Shown piece after piece: positions 33,300 to 42,422 of a stretch of DNA of 64,000 nt (within the stretch, counting starts at the first letter, position 1; each line of letters opens with the position of its first letter). The stretch is taken from assembly GCA_021828105.1 (NCBI GenBank), contig JAKATG010000002.1, positions 389,194 through 453,193 on the forward strand. The letters run 5' to 3'. A model generated the notes under the pieces. It was not told where the DNA came from, did no database searches, and saw nothing but the letters and a program-made list of their open reading frames with translations. The position numbers and the translations under genes are program-made. Source of the stretch: Taklimakanibacter sp021828105. GTDB taxonomy: Bacteria > Pseudomonadota > Alphaproteobacteria > Rhizobiales > Aestuariivirgaceae.

Positions 33300-33907
33300 G
33301 GCGTCCAGGCCTTCAGCAACGTGTCGGTCTCGATGAGCTCGACCTGCTGGTCGAAGCGCGGATAGATGCTGTCGAGCGATGAGTCATGCCCCGGGGGCGA
33401 TGAGCTCGCGATCGCATCGGAGATGAGGATGGTGCGGTAGCCGCGATCGATGGCGGTGAGCGCGGTGGCGAGCACGCAGACATCGGTCTCGACGCCGGTG
33501 AAGATGATGGTGTCGGCCTCAAGCTCGTCGAGCGCTTCCTGGAAGCGCGGCGCCTCGAAGGCCGAATGCACATATTTGTCGATGACGCGCGCCGGCGGCG
33601 TGAAGCGCCGCAGGAGCGGAATGAGATCGAGAAGATCGGCATCGATATTGCTCGAGAGCACGCTCTTCCAATGACGATAGTAGATCTGCCATTGGCCTTG
33701 CGCATCCTCGGCGCGCTCGGGCGTGAGGAAGCGGGTGAAGAGGGTGAGATGCGGGGCATGGGCGGTGATGCGGGCGACGCGGGGCGCGATGTCATGGACG
33801 ACGGGAGATGCCCATTCGGTGTCCTCCGCGAATAGTCGCTGCATGTCGATCGCGGCATGGACGGCGCGCTTGCCGATGGGGCCGAAACGAAGTCCTCTTA
33901 TACTCAT
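33296..33907 (-). CDS. isochorismatase-like cysteine hydrolase
   Basis: A 203-residue protein of the isochorismatase/nicotinamidase superfamily with the full catalytic triad: D21 (AAIDMQRLF), K111 (VIDKYVHSAF) and C144 (TGVETDVCVLATAL), the last preceded by the usual cis-peptide region. Such enzymes hydrolyse amides, N-carbamoyl compounds or vinyl ethers. It overlaps the ABC ATPase stop and the glycosidase start by four bases each, so it is made together with them. An amidase that acts on the imported compound is the simplest reading, but the substrate is unknown. Confidence 0.85.
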   Translation of the reverse strand: MSIRGLRFGPIGKRAVHAAIDMQRLFAEDTEWASPVVHDIAPRVARITAHAPHLTLFTRFLTPERAEDAQGQWQIYYRHWKSVLSSNIDADLLDLIPLLRRFTPPARVIDKYVHSAFEAPRFQEALDELEADTIIFTGVETDVCVLATALTAIDRGYRTILISDAIASSSPPGHDSSLDSIYPRFDQQVELIETDTLLKAWTP

Positions 33908-34950
33908 GGTTCCACCGGAATGGTCTGCGTCCTGTCCCAGCTCACCGTGACCTGAGCCCCGGTGTCGAGGACGTCGCCGGTCTGGTTCTGGATGAAAGCC
34001 AGAAGCGGTACATCGCCGAGGACGTGCGTCTTGATGCGATAGGTCACGCTGGCGCCGGAATAGATCGCCTGGATGATCTCGCCCGCCAGGCTGTTGCCCG
34101 CGATCTTCTGCGTGCCGGCCGTGACCGTGAGCTTCTCCGGCCGCACGATCGCAGCACCCGTCGAGGGCTTCGAGGTCGCCAAGACCGTGCCGTCGGCGAG
34201 CCGCAATCCCTCCGCGACCGGCGTACCGTGGAAGACATTGGCGTCGCCCAAGAAATTCGCGGCGAAGATGTTGGCCGGACGCTCATAGACGGTGTGCGGC
34301 GCACCGACCTGGATCAGGCGGCCCTGATCGATGATGGCGATGCGGTCGGAAAGGGTGAGCGCCTCTTCCTGGTCGTGGGTCACGAAGATCGCCGTGACGC
34401 CGGTCTCGCGCTGGATGTCCTTGAGCTCGACCTGCATCTCCTGGCGCAGGCGCCGGTCGAGCGCGCCCAAGGGCTCGTCGAGCAGGAGGACTTTCGGCCT
34501 CGTGATCAGGGCCCGGGCGAGGGCCACGCGCTGCTGCTGGCCGCCCGACAATTGCCGTGGATAGCGGCCCTCGAGCCCCTTGAGACGGACGAGGGCCAGC
34601 ATCTCGGTGACGCGCTTTTGAATATCTTCGCGCGCAACGCCCCGGACATCGAGGCCGAAGCCGATATTCTCGGCAATGGTCAGATGCGGGAAGAGCGCAT
34701 AGGACTGGAACACCATGCCGATGGCGCGGCGATGCACCGGCACGGCCTCGACCTGCTCGCCGTCGAAGGAGATGGTGCCTTCATCGGGCGTGATGAAGCC
34801 CGCGATCGAGCGCAGCAAGGTGGTCTTGCCCGAGCCCGAGGGCCCGAGCAATCCGAAGAACTCGCCGTCATTGAAGGTGATCGAGACATCATCGAGCGCG
34901 GCGAAACTGCCATAGCGCTTGGTCACATGCTCGATGTCGACGCGGCTCAT
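33904..34950 (-). CDS. polyamine-type ABC importer ATPase (PotA/PotG-like)
   Basis: A 348-residue ATPase with Walker A GPSGSGKTT, signature LSGGQQQR and Walker B VLLLDEPLGALD. A C-terminal TOBE-like regulatory region (about 240-348) begins with AAIVRPEKLTV. The MalK/PotA layout is clear. It energises the two permeases encoded immediately upstream. The spacing to the preceding permease gene is three bases, and its stop overlaps the isochorismatase-like gene. Confidence 0.9.
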   Translation of the reverse strand: MSRVDIEHVTKRYGSFAALDDVSITFNDGEFFGLLGPSGSGKTTLLRSIAGFITPDEGTISFDGEQVEAVPVHRRAIGMVFQSYALFPHLTIAENIGFGLDVRGVAREDIQKRVTEMLALVRLKGLEGRYPRQLSGGQQQRVALARALITRPKVLLLDEPLGALDRRLRQEMQVELKDIQRETGVTAIFVTHDQEEALTLSDRIAIIDQGRLIQVGAPHTVYERPANIFAANFLGDANVFHGTPVAEGLRLADGTVLATSKPSTGAAIVRPEKLTVTAGTQKIAGNSLAGEIIQAIYSGASVTYRIKTHVLGDVPLLAFIQNQTGDVLDTGAQVTVSWDRTQTIPVEP

Positions 34951-34953
34951 GGC

Positions 34954-35724
34954 TCAATTGTCTCCGCCGAATTTATAGTTGCGGGCGACGATCAGCATGA
35001 GGCCCATGGAGAGGAGGATGATGATCGAGGAGATGGCGTTGATCTCCGGCGTAAAGCCCTTGCGGATGGAGGTATAGATTTCGACCGGCAAGGTCGAGGT
35101 GCCGGGCGGCGCCAGGAAATAGGAGATCACGAACTGGTCGAAGGAGACGGCGAAGGCGAAGAGCGCCGCGGCGGTGATGCCGGGCAGGAGCACCGGCACG
35201 GTGATGCGCCAGAAGGTCTGCCAGGGTGTGGCGCCGAGGCTACGGGCGGCCTCTTCGAGCTGCGGCCCGAAATTGGCGAAGCGGGCCCCGACCACCACGA
35301 TCACATAGGGCAGCGACAAAGCCACATGGCCGAGGAGGATCGCATGCAGGCCACGCCCGATGCCGGTCCAGAAGAAAAAGATCAGCATCGAGGTGCCGAT
35401 GATCAGCCAGGGGATGGTGATGGGCGGGAAGAGCAGGATCTGCAACAGGCGCTTGGCGCGGAAGTCGTAGCGCGCGAAGGCATAGGCCGCGAGCGTGCCG
35501 AGCGTGGTCGCGATCACCGCATTGACGCAGGCGATCCACACGCTGTTCCAGCTCGCCTGCAGCAGCTTCTGGTTCTGGGCCAGGGCCTTGAACCAGACGA
35601 GATCGAAAGTGAACGGCATCTCGTAGAGCGCCGAGCGGTTGAAGGCCATGGCGATCATCACCGCGATCGGCAGATAGAGGAAGACGAGGACGAGGCCCAG
35701 ATAGGCTTTGGCGGCGCGTTCCAT
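34954..35724 (-). CDS. polyamine-type ABC importer permease 2 (PotC/PotI-like)
   Basis: A 256-residue permease beginning MERAAKAYLGLVLVFLYLPI, with about six membrane helices and the EAA docking loop LEEAARSLGATPWQTFWRIT. I placed the start at 35724, one base after the stop of the upstream permease; longer in-frame forms extend through that gene and are not credible. It forms the channel together with the PotB-like subunit. Confidence 0.9.
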   Translation of the reverse strand: MERAAKAYLGLVLVFLYLPIAVMIAMAFNRSALYEMPFTFDLVWFKALAQNQKLLQASWNSVWIACVNAVIATTLGTLAAYAFARYDFRAKRLLQILLFPPITIPWLIIGTSMLIFFFWTGIGRGLHAILLGHVALSLPYVIVVVGARFANFGPQLEEAARSLGATPWQTFWRITVPVLLPGITAAALFAFAVSFDQFVISYFLAPPGTSTLPVEIYTSIRKGFTPEINAISSIIILLSMGLMLIVARNYKFGGDN

Positions 35725-35725
35725 G

Positions 35726-36529
35726 TCAACCGACCGCCATTTGCTTCTTGAGGAAAGGTGTCGCCGCCAGCAGGATGACGAGCACCATGCCGAGCATGGT
35801 GAAGGAGAGCGCCGCGCCCAAGGGCCAGTTGAAGGCGGTGATGAACTGGCCCTCGATGATCGGGCCGAGCATGATCGCATCCTTGCCGCCCAATATGCGC
35901 GGTTCCATGAAGGAGCCGATCACCGGCACGAAGATGAGGAAGATGGCGGCGAGGATGCCGGGCATGCTCAAGGGCAAAGTGATGCGGCGGAAGGCCTGCG
36001 CCGGTGTTGCGCCGAGGCTGCGGCCCGCTTCGATCAGCGCATCGTCGATCGCCTGGAGCGAGATGTAGCAGGTCAGGATCGCATAGGGCAGATAGGCATG
36101 GACGAGGCCGACGACGATCGCCGGATAGGAGAACAGGATGTTGAAGGGCTCGCGCAGCACCATGGTCCAGGAGAAGGTGCGCACCAGCGCGTTCGACCAG
36201 AAGGGCAGGATGATGAGCAGGAAGATCGCCTCGCGCCACCGGCCCTTCACATATTTGGCGAGGCCCAGAGCGGCCGGATAGCCGATGACGAGGCAGAGTG
36301 CCGTCACATAGAGGCCGAGCTCGATCGAGCGCCAGGCATTGTACCAGTAGATGTGCTTGGTGAAGAAGTCGGTATAGTTCTTGAGAGTGAAATGCACTTC
36401 CTTGCCGCCCAAAGGCGAGGCGGTGAGAAAGCTGAAATAGAACATGGCGGCGAGCGGCAGGAGCACCGTCACGGCGAGCCACAGATAGGCGGGGGCCGTC
36501 AAAGCGAAGACGGTGCGAGCCTGGCGCAT
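35726..36529 (-). CDS. polyamine-type ABC importer permease 1 (PotB/PotH-like)
   Basis: A 267-residue membrane protein starting MRQARTVFALTAPAYLWLAV with six expected helices, the PotB-like segment LPFWSNALVRTFSWTMVL and the docking loop LIEAGRSLGATPAQAFRRIT. It lies 51 bases downstream of the binding-protein gene and one base upstream of the second permease. Together with the next gene it forms the heterodimeric pore. Confidence 0.9.
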   Translation of the reverse strand: MRQARTVFALTAPAYLWLAVTVLLPLAAMFYFSFLTASPLGGKEVHFTLKNYTDFFTKHIYWYNAWRSIELGLYVTALCLVIGYPAALGLAKYVKGRWREAIFLLIILPFWSNALVRTFSWTMVLREPFNILFSYPAIVVGLVHAYLPYAILTCYISLQAIDDALIEAGRSLGATPAQAFRRITLPLSMPGILAAIFLIFVPVIGSFMEPRILGGKDAIMLGPIIEGQFITAFNWPLGAALSFTMLGMVLVILLAATPFLKKQMAVG

Positions 36530-36580
36530 ATTCAGTCCCTCTCCCGCACGGGGGAAGGATGATGGGCTATAAACGAAGCT

Positions 36581-37660
36581 TCAGAGGGCAAAGCTCGTTT
36601 TCACCTCGTCCCAGAGCTCCTGGTTCTTCTGCTTCTGCTCGTCGGAAATCGGCGCCATCCACTGGACGCGCTTCACCACTTCGGGATCGCCGAGCACTAC
36701 GCGGTTGAGCGCGTCCGCCGGCAATTGCGCATTGGCCTTGGCATTGGCGGAAGCGGGCGCCCCGATATCATTGTCCCATTTCACATAGAATTCGGGATCG
36801 ACCATGAAATTGATGAAGGTGGCGGCGCCTTCGGCATTGGGCGCGTTGGTTGGGATGGTGAGGCCGTCGAACCAGCCGATGGCGCCTTCCTTCGGCACCA
36901 CGAATTCGACGGGGAGCTTCATCGCCTTCTTGGAGCGCGCGGCCGAGCCCGACCAATAGACGGCGAGGTCATAGTCGCCCGCCGCCATGTATTTGTTCCA
37001 CTCGTCCTCCGACGACCAGAAGGTCTTGATCTGGCTCTTCAGCGCCTTGAGCTTGTCCTTGATCTTCTCGATGTCGGCCGGCGCATTCATGTCCTGGCCG
37101 GTGGCGAGGGCGGCGATCTGGATCGATTCCAGCGCATCGTCGCGCCAGCCGACCTTGCCGGCATGGGCGGGATCCCACAGGGCTTCCATGGAGTCCGGCT
37201 TGGTTTTGACCTTCTCGGTGTTGTAGGCGAAGGAGGTCAGGCCCCAGACCCAGGCGATGGCGTAATGCTTGCCGTCCATCACGAAGCGGTCGCTGTCGCG
37301 CAGCGCCGCGGTGAGGTCGTTGAAGTTGGAGAATTTCGAGGTGTCGAGCGGCTGGATCAGGCCCTCACGGGCCGCTTCCATGACATAGATGTTGTTCATC
37401 AGCACGACGTCGTAGGTGCCGGGGCTGGTGCGCAGCTTGGTCAGCATCTCCTGCTCGGAGTTGAAATAGTCGTGCACGACCTTGATGCCGGTCTTCTTCT
37501 CGAACATCTCGAGCGCCCATTTCTCATCAGTGCCGTAGCCCTGCCAGTTCAGGACCTTGATTTCGCCGGCGGCGTGAGCGGCGCGATGGGTGAGGCCAAG
37601 GGCGGCAGCGCCACCCAGGAGAGCCAGTGCGGAGCGGCGTGACAGGGCAAAGCGTGACAT
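36581..37660 (-). CDS. polyamine-type ABC importer binding protein (PotD/PotF-like)
   Basis: A 359-residue periplasmic protein. The N-terminus has LSRRSALALLGGAAALGL, a twin-arginine-type signal ending near HAAG at about residue 31. The mature protein starts EIKVLNWQGYGTDEKWALEM, the spermidine/putrescine-binding style, and carries AWVWGLTSFAYNTEKV. PotD-like proteins also bind opines, amino-acid derivatives and other cations, so polyamine specificity is not assured. It is the first gene of a six-gene minus-strand operon that ends with the GH63-like enzyme. Confidence 0.9.
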   Translation of the reverse strand: MSRFALSRRSALALLGGAAALGLTHRAAHAAGEIKVLNWQGYGTDEKWALEMFEKKTGIKVVHDYFNSEQEMLTKLRTSPGTYDVVLMNNIYVMEAAREGLIQPLDTSKFSNFNDLTAALRDSDRFVMDGKHYAIAWVWGLTSFAYNTEKVKTKPDSMEALWDPAHAGKVGWRDDALESIQIAALATGQDMNAPADIEKIKDKLKALKSQIKTFWSSEDEWNKYMAAGDYDLAVYWSGSAARSKKAMKLPVEFVVPKEGAIGWFDGLTIPTNAPNAEGAATFINFMVDPEFYVKWDNDIGAPASANAKANAQLPADALNRVVLGDPEVVKRVQWMAPISDEQKQKNQELWDEVKTSFAL

Positions 37661-37708
37661 GGAAGTCTCCCTCGGTTCTTTGGGTGCGGACTTTAACGGA
37701 TGGGCCGC

Positions 37709-37727
37709 GGGCCCGCAATGCGGGCCC
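37709..37727 (-). terminator. GC hairpin after ribokinase gene (weak terminator)
   Basis: GGGCCCGC-AAT-GCGGGCCC is a perfect 8-bp stem between the end of rbsK and the start of the binding-protein gene, both on the minus strand. No T-run follows, so termination is likely incomplete or Rho-dependent. Confidence 0.45.
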
Positions 37728-37750
37728 CCGTTGCGGATTTATCTAAAATG

Positions 37751-38680
37751 TCAGGAGGCCGAGACCTTGCCCAGGAAGGCCTCGATCTCGGCGCGTGTCG
37801 GCGCCGCTGCGGAAGCGCCCTTCTTCGTGGTCGACAGCGCGCCGCAGGCGGCGGCGAAACGCACCGCTTCGGCAAGGGGCTTGCCGTCATCGAGAGCGGA
37901 AGCGAGGCCGCCATTGAAGCTGTCGCCGGCGGCCACCGTGTCGATCGCTTTGACCTTGAAGGGCGGAACGAAACCTTCCGCCGCAGGGCCTGAGAAAGCG
38001 ACGCCCTTGGCGCCGAGCTTCACCACCGCCGTCGCGAAGCCCTTGGCCTTGAGCTCGCGGGCGGCGGCGAGGCCGTCCTCCGGCGTTGCCGGCTGCCAGC
38101 CGAGAAGTCCCGCCGCTTCGCTCTCATTGGGCGTCACGATATCGATGGCAGCGATCACCTCGGTCGGCAAAGGCTCTTTGGGCGCGGGGGCGGGATCGAG
38201 AATGACGGTGCCCTGATGGGCGCGGAGGATCTTCGCCGCGGCGAGCGAGGCCTTTAGGGGGACTTCGAGCTGGAGCAGCAGCACGCGGCATCTGGCGAGA
38301 TCGCCCGCCGCCGCCGCGGCGTCGCTCGCGTCGACCGCGGCATTGGCGCCGGCGATCACCGAGATCATGTTCTGCCCGCTTTCGCCGACCTTGATGATGG
38401 CAATGCCGGTGGCGGAAGTGTCATCGCGGCGGATGCCGGCAAGATCGACGTCATAGGAAGTGAGCTCGGCGCGCGCCGCGTCGCCGAAGGAATCGGCACC
38501 GGTGCGGCCGATGAAGATCACGTCATTGCCGAGCTTCCTCGCCGCGACCGCCTGGTTGGCGCCCTTGCCGCCGAGGCCCATCTTGTAGCTCGATCCATGC
38601 AGCGTCTCGCCAGGCTTCGGCAGGCGATCGAGATAGGCGATCACATCCATGTTGATGGAGCCGAACACGGCGACGCTCAT
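37751..38680 (-). CDS. rbsK: ribokinase
   Basis: A 309-residue PfkB-family kinase that converts D-ribose to ribose-5-phosphate. It starts SVAVFGSINMDVIAYLDRLP, with the first PfkB signature GGKGANQAVAARKLG near residue 37 and the catalytic DTVAAGDSFNGGLASAL near residue 247. Length and motifs fit RbsK. Its ATG follows the TGA of the nucleoside hydrolase gene with no spacer, so the two are co-translated. The pair suggests salvage of ribose released from nucleosides. Confidence 0.92.
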   Translation of the reverse strand: MSVAVFGSINMDVIAYLDRLPKPGETLHGSSYKMGLGGKGANQAVAARKLGNDVIFIGRTGADSFGDAARAELTSYDVDLAGIRRDDTSATGIAIIKVGESGQNMISVIAGANAAVDASDAAAAAGDLARCRVLLLQLEVPLKASLAAAKILRAHQGTVILDPAPAPKEPLPTEVIAAIDIVTPNESEAAGLLGWQPATPEDGLAAARELKAKGFATAVVKLGAKGVAFSGPAAEGFVPPFKVKAIDTVAAGDSFNGGLASALDDGKPLAEAVRFAAACGALSTTKKGASAAAPTRAEIEAFLGKVSAS

Positions 38681-39544
38681 TCAATCCTCCCCGCATAGTC
38701 TCCGCTGCATATGCCGGAAGAGATCGTCCCGGACAACCTGCGTCAGGACATCATGCGGGCCGTCCGCTGCCGCGGTGAAGTGCGTGCGGCCTTCCTCGGG
38801 ACCTTCAGTGACGACGGAGATACGGCCGCGCTCGGGGGTGAAGAGCCCGGGCCACAGAAGGAGGGCGATGACCGCCGCATCGTGAATGGCGGCAGGCTGG
38901 GCGTTGCTGCCGGCGTAAGGAAGAAGCTCGCCGACGAGCCGTGCGGCGCGCGTGTCGGCGCAAGTGAGCGCGGCGGTCATTTCCCCGGGCACGATCAGGC
39001 CACGGGTGATGTCGAGCGGCACGAGGGTGATCGGGATGCCGGAAGCGAAGACGATCTGCGCCGCGTGCGGATCGGCCCAGATATTGAGCTCGGCATGGGG
39101 CGTCGCATTGCCGCGGCCGAGCGCGCCACCCATGATCACCAGTCGCCGGGGCCTGCGGCCCCTCGCGATGAGGCCGGCGATATTGGTGAGCGAGCCAATG
39201 GCACAGACCACATCCGCTTCCTGCGCGAGCCGCTCGAAGCCTTCGCGGTCCAGGCGTTTGGATGCGCGCCCCGGCGGTGCGAGCGGCAATATGCCGTCGC
39301 CGCCCCATAGATCGGTCGAATGCCGGGCCTCTATCGTGAGCGGCTGGGCCGCGCCCTGGAACAGCGGGCAGGGGCAAGCGAGGCGGTCCATGACCTGTTC
39401 GGCATTGGCGGTCACTACGTCGATGGGAGCGTTGGCGGCGACGGTCGAAACGGCCAAGACCTCGAACTCGGGCGAGGCCATGGCCAGCGCCAAGGCGACG
39501 GCATCGTCGAGACCTGGATCGCAGTCGAGGAGGAGGCGGTGCAT
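38681..39544 (-). CDS. inosine-uridine-type nucleoside hydrolase
   Basis: A 287-residue IU-nucleoside hydrolase that splits ribonucleosides into base and ribose. The calcium- and ribose-binding motif DCDPGLDDAVAL is at residues 7-18, and further family features are CAIGSLTNIAGLI, IMGGALGRGNATPHAELNIW and the late AAIHDAAVIALLL with the conserved His-Asp. The ribose would be taken by the ribokinase encoded directly after it. Base specificity cannot be told. Confidence 0.92.
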   Translation of the reverse strand: MHRLLLDCDPGLDDAVALALAMASPEFEVLAVSTVAANAPIDVVTANAEQVMDRLACPCPLFQGAAQPLTIEARHSTDLWGGDGILPLAPPGRASKRLDREGFERLAQEADVVCAIGSLTNIAGLIARGRRPRRLVIMGGALGRGNATPHAELNIWADPHAAQIVFASGIPITLVPLDITRGLIVPGEMTAALTCADTRAARLVGELLPYAGSNAQPAAIHDAAVIALLLWPGLFTPERGRISVVTEGPEEGRTHFTAAADGPHDVLTQVVRDDLFRHMQRRLCGED

Positions 39545-39855
39545 GGCCTTTCAATAGAGGTCCCGGAGGGCGCTGGGAACCGGCTTTCAGGCCATGTTGC
39601 GGTGCATTATTTTGCGGCAAAAAATGGCGGATTTGCATCCCGCCCAGGCTTAAGTCTATGAATTTTATCGAGTTTATGGTGTCAAAAAATAGTCACAGTA
39701 GATTCAAGTATTTAGGCCAGAGGATTGTTAAGGTTTCGTGAAGTCAGGGGGCACCTCAGCCATGTGAATTTCGCATTGCACAAAATGGTGCGACGCACCA
39801 TATACAGGCTGTCGAAAAAGCAACCAACCACCCGTCAGTCCATAGGGGAAAGACC
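39545..39855. other. AT-richer intergenic region before the DUF1127 gene
   Basis: These 311 bases contain no convincing gene. The AT-rich central part (about 39600-39740) probably holds the divergent promoters for the nucleoside-hydrolase operon and the DUF1127 gene. A dyad TGGTGCGACGCACCA lies at 39786-39800, about 55 bases before the DUF1127 start, and could be an operator. GGGGAAAG at 39845-39852 is the ribosome site. Confidence 0.4.
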
Positions 39856-40008
39856 ATGTTCAACTTCTTCAGCGACGGCTTCAAGCGCTGGAACCGTTAC
39901 AACACCACCAAGCGTGAGCTCGACCTGCTCACCGATCGCGAGCTTGCCGATCTCGGCATCATGCGCTCCGACATCCCGCGCATCGCGCGCGAGAGCGTGA
40001 GCCGCTAA
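39856..40008 (+). CDS. DUF1127 (YjiS-like) micro-protein, 50 residues
   Basis: The frame from the ATG at 39856 encodes MFNFFSDGFKRWNRYNTTKR, then ELDLLTDRELADLGIMRSDI and PRIARESVSR. This is the classic DUF1127 pattern: an arginine-rich helix followed by LxxLxDRELxDLGxxRxDI. In alphaproteobacteria such micro-proteins affect RNA turnover and stress or nutrient metabolism; in Rhodobacter one (CcaF1) has been linked to RNA binding. GGGGAAAG is at a good distance upstream and a strong terminator follows, so it is a stand-alone gene. Confidence 0.9.
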   Translation: MFNFFSDGFKRWNRYNTTKRELDLLTDRELADLGIMRSDIPRIARESVSR

Positions 40009-40035
40009 GCTTCGTCACAACGAATTTCATGAAGG

Positions 40036-40062
40036 GCCCGCCGGCGAACCGGCGGGCTCTTT
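40036..40062 (+). terminator. rho-independent terminator after DUF1127 gene
   Basis: GCCCGCCGG (40036-40044) pairs perfectly with CCGGCGGGC (40049-40057) around a CGAA tetraloop, followed by TCTTT. It ends the DUF1127 transcript and insulates the atp operon, which starts about 230 bases on. Confidence 0.9.
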
Positions 40063-40293
40063 GCATTTGCAGCGCCAGCCGCTGCATTGGCAGGGCGGAT
40101 ACTGCTTTCCCATTGCGGCAATCCGCCGTGCCTTCCTTGTTGCGAGTCTATTTCCCATGTGATAACCCACCGGCGCGGTTGTGAGCGGGACCCATGCCGC
40201 ACGTGCTCTAGCAAGCACGATTAATCAATAAATTCAGGTGCTTCCGATCCAACGGCAATGGTTCGACAAGCGCGGGTTCGGCGGGGAGTTGTC

Positions 40294-40854
40294 GTGGCTC
40301 AAGGCGATCAGACAGTATCAGGCGTTCCAGGGCGATATGCGACCGCCCTTTTCGAATTGGCGCGGGAAGCCAATGGCGTCGACGCCGTCGGCGCCGATCT
40401 CGCAACCTTCCAGGCGCTGATGGATGAATCAGACGACCTGAAACGCCTCGTCCGCTCGCCCGTCTTCTCCGCCGAGGACCAGATTTCCGCTCTCGAGGCG
40501 CTGTGCGCCGAGGCCAATATCAAGAGCCTCGCCCTCAATTTCATCAAGCTCGTGGCGCAGAACCGCCGGCTCTTCGTCCTTTCCGACATGATCAAGGCCT
40601 ACCGCACGCTGGTGGCCCAGTCGAAAGGCGAGATCTCGGCCGAGGTCACCTCCGCCGACACGCTCTCACCCAAACATCTCGACGACCTCAAGGCCGCCAT
40701 CAAGGCGAGCGTGGGTCGCGATGTGCAACTCTCCACCCGAGTAGATCCCGCCATATTGGGCGGCCTTGTCGTCAAGGTCGGCTCGCGCATGGTGGACAAT
40801 TCGCTCAAGACCAAACTGCAAAACCTCAAGATCGCGATGAAGGGGATCGGCTAA
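40294..40854 (+). CDS. atpH: F1 ATP synthase delta subunit
   Basis: The delta subunit (OSCP) connects F1 to the peripheral stalk of ATP synthase at the inner membrane. The 186-residue product begins VAQGDQTVSGVPGRYATALF. The conserved RYATALFELA and C-terminal LGGLVVKVGSRMVDNSLKTK are as expected. I chose the GTG at 40294, with GGGGAG six bases upstream; earlier in-frame starts give a non-conserved extension. It is the first gene of atpHAGDC, two bases from atpA. Confidence 0.94.
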   Translation: MAQGDQTVSGVPGRYATALFELAREANGVDAVGADLATFQALMDESDDLKRLVRSPVFSAEDQISALEALCAEANIKSLALNFIKLVAQNRRLFVLSDMIKAYRTLVAQSKGEISAEVTSADTLSPKHLDDLKAAIKASVGRDVQLSTRVDPAILGGLVVKVGSRMVDNSLKTKLQNLKIAMKGIG

Positions 40855-40856
40855 TC

Positions 40857-42386
40857 ATGGATATTCGCGCCGCCGAAATTTCCGCAATTCTCAAGAAGCA
40901 GATCAAGGACTTCGGCAAGGAAGCCGAAGTGTCCGAGATCGGCCAGGTGCTCTCCGTCGGCGACGGCATCGCCCGCGTCTACGGCCTCGACAATGTCCAG
41001 GCCGGCGAAATGGTCGAATTCCCCAACGGGATTCGCGGCATGGCCCTCAATCTCGAAGTCGACAATGTCGGCATCGTGATCTTCGGCTCCGACCGCGACA
41101 TCAAGGAAGGCGACACCGTCAAGCGCACCGGCGCCATCGTGGAAGTGCCGGTCGGGCGCGAGTTGCTCGGCCGCGTGGTCGATCCGCTCGGCAATCCGAT
41201 CGACGGCAAGGGGCCGATCACGTCGAAGGAACGCCGCCGTGTCGACGTCAAGGCGCCGGGCATCATCCCGCGCAGATCGGTGCACGAGCCGATGTCGACC
41301 GGCCTCAAGGCCATCGACGCCCTGATCCCGATCGGCCGCGGCCAGCGCGAGCTCATCATCGGCGACCGCCAGACCGGCAAGACCGCCATCATTCTCGACA
41401 CCATCCTCAACCAGAAGCCGATCCATGTCGCGGGGCCCGACAAGGAAAAGCTCTACTGCGTCTATGTCGCCTGCGGCCAGAAGCGCTCGACCGTCGCGCA
41501 GTTCGTGAAGGTGCTCGAAGACAATGGCGCGCTCGAATATTCGATCATCGTCGCCGCCACCGCTTCCGATCCGGCGCCGCTGCAGTATCTCGCCCCCTTC
41601 GCCGGCTGCACCATGGGCGAATATTTCCGCGACAACGGCATGCATGCCGTGATCGCCTATGACGACCTCTCCAAGCAGGCCGTCGCCTATCGCCAGATGT
41701 CGCTGCTGCTGCGCCGCCCGCCCGGCCGCGAAGCCTATCCGGGCGACGTCTTCTATCTCCATTCGCGCCTTCTCGAGCGCGCCGCCAAGCTCAATGACAG
41801 CCTGGGCGCGGGCTCGCTCACCGCTCTTCCCGTCATCGAGACGCAGGCCAACGACGTGTCGGCCTATATTCCGACTAACGTGATCTCGATCACCGACGGC
41901 CAGATCTTCCTCGAGACCGACCTCTTCTATCAGGGCATCCGCCCGGCCGTGAATGTCGGCCTCTCGGTGTCGCGCGTCGGCTCCTCGGCCCAGGTCAAGG
42001 CCATGAAGCAGGTCGCCGGCAAGATCAAGGGCGAGCTGGCGCAGTACCGCGAAATGGCGGCCTTCGCGCAGTTCGGCTCCGACCTCGACGCCGCAACCCA
42101 GCGTCTGCTTGCTCGTGGCGCCCGCCTCACCGAGCTCCTGAAGCAGCCGCAATTCTCGCCGCTCAAGACCGAAGAGCAGGTGGTCGTGATCTATGCCGGC
42201 GTCAATGGCTATCTCGATAGCTTCCCGGTCAGCAAGGTGCGCGAATTCGAGGACGGCCTTCTGCGCCTCATGCGCGAGAGCCATGCCGATATCCTCAACG
42301 CGATCCGCGACGAGAAGCAGATTTCGGACGCCGTCGGCGAAAAGCTCAAGGCCGCTGTGGCGGGCTTCGCCAAGTCCTTCGCCTGA
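40857..42386 (+). CDS. atpA: F1 ATP synthase alpha subunit
   Basis: The non-catalytic nucleotide-binding subunit of F1; 509 residues, the usual length. P-loop GDRQTGKT is at 169-176, and the family signature PAVNVGLSVSRVGSSAQ lies near residue 365. The start MDIRAAEISAILKKQIKDFG is typical for alphaproteobacteria. Upstream in-frame codons belong to the atpH region and are not used. It follows atpH by two bases and precedes atpG by 36. Confidence 0.97.
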   Translation: MDIRAAEISAILKKQIKDFGKEAEVSEIGQVLSVGDGIARVYGLDNVQAGEMVEFPNGIRGMALNLEVDNVGIVIFGSDRDIKEGDTVKRTGAIVEVPVGRELLGRVVDPLGNPIDGKGPITSKERRRVDVKAPGIIPRRSVHEPMSTGLKAIDALIPIGRGQRELIIGDRQTGKTAIILDTILNQKPIHVAGPDKEKLYCVYVACGQKRSTVAQFVKVLEDNGALEYSIIVAATASDPAPLQYLAPFAGCTMGEYFRDNGMHAVIAYDDLSKQAVAYRQMSLLLRRPPGREAYPGDVFYLHSRLLERAAKLNDSLGAGSLTALPVIETQANDVSAYIPTNVISITDGQIFLETDLFYQGIRPAVNVGLSVSRVGSSAQVKAMKQVAGKIKGELAQYREMAAFAQFGSDLDAATQRLLARGARLTELLKQPQFSPLKTEEQVVVIYAGVNGYLDSFPVSKVREFEDGLLRLMRESHADILNAIRDEKQISDAVGEKLKAAVAGFAKSFA

Positions 42387-42422
42387 TCATCCTGAACGAG
42401 GCTAGGAGCTGAAGGCAGGAAG

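Noticed and set aside
39725..40000. 91-codon plus-strand frame overlapping the DUF1127 gene
   Set aside because: It is in another frame than the clearly conserved DUF1127 protein and has a serine/alanine-biased, shadow-like composition.
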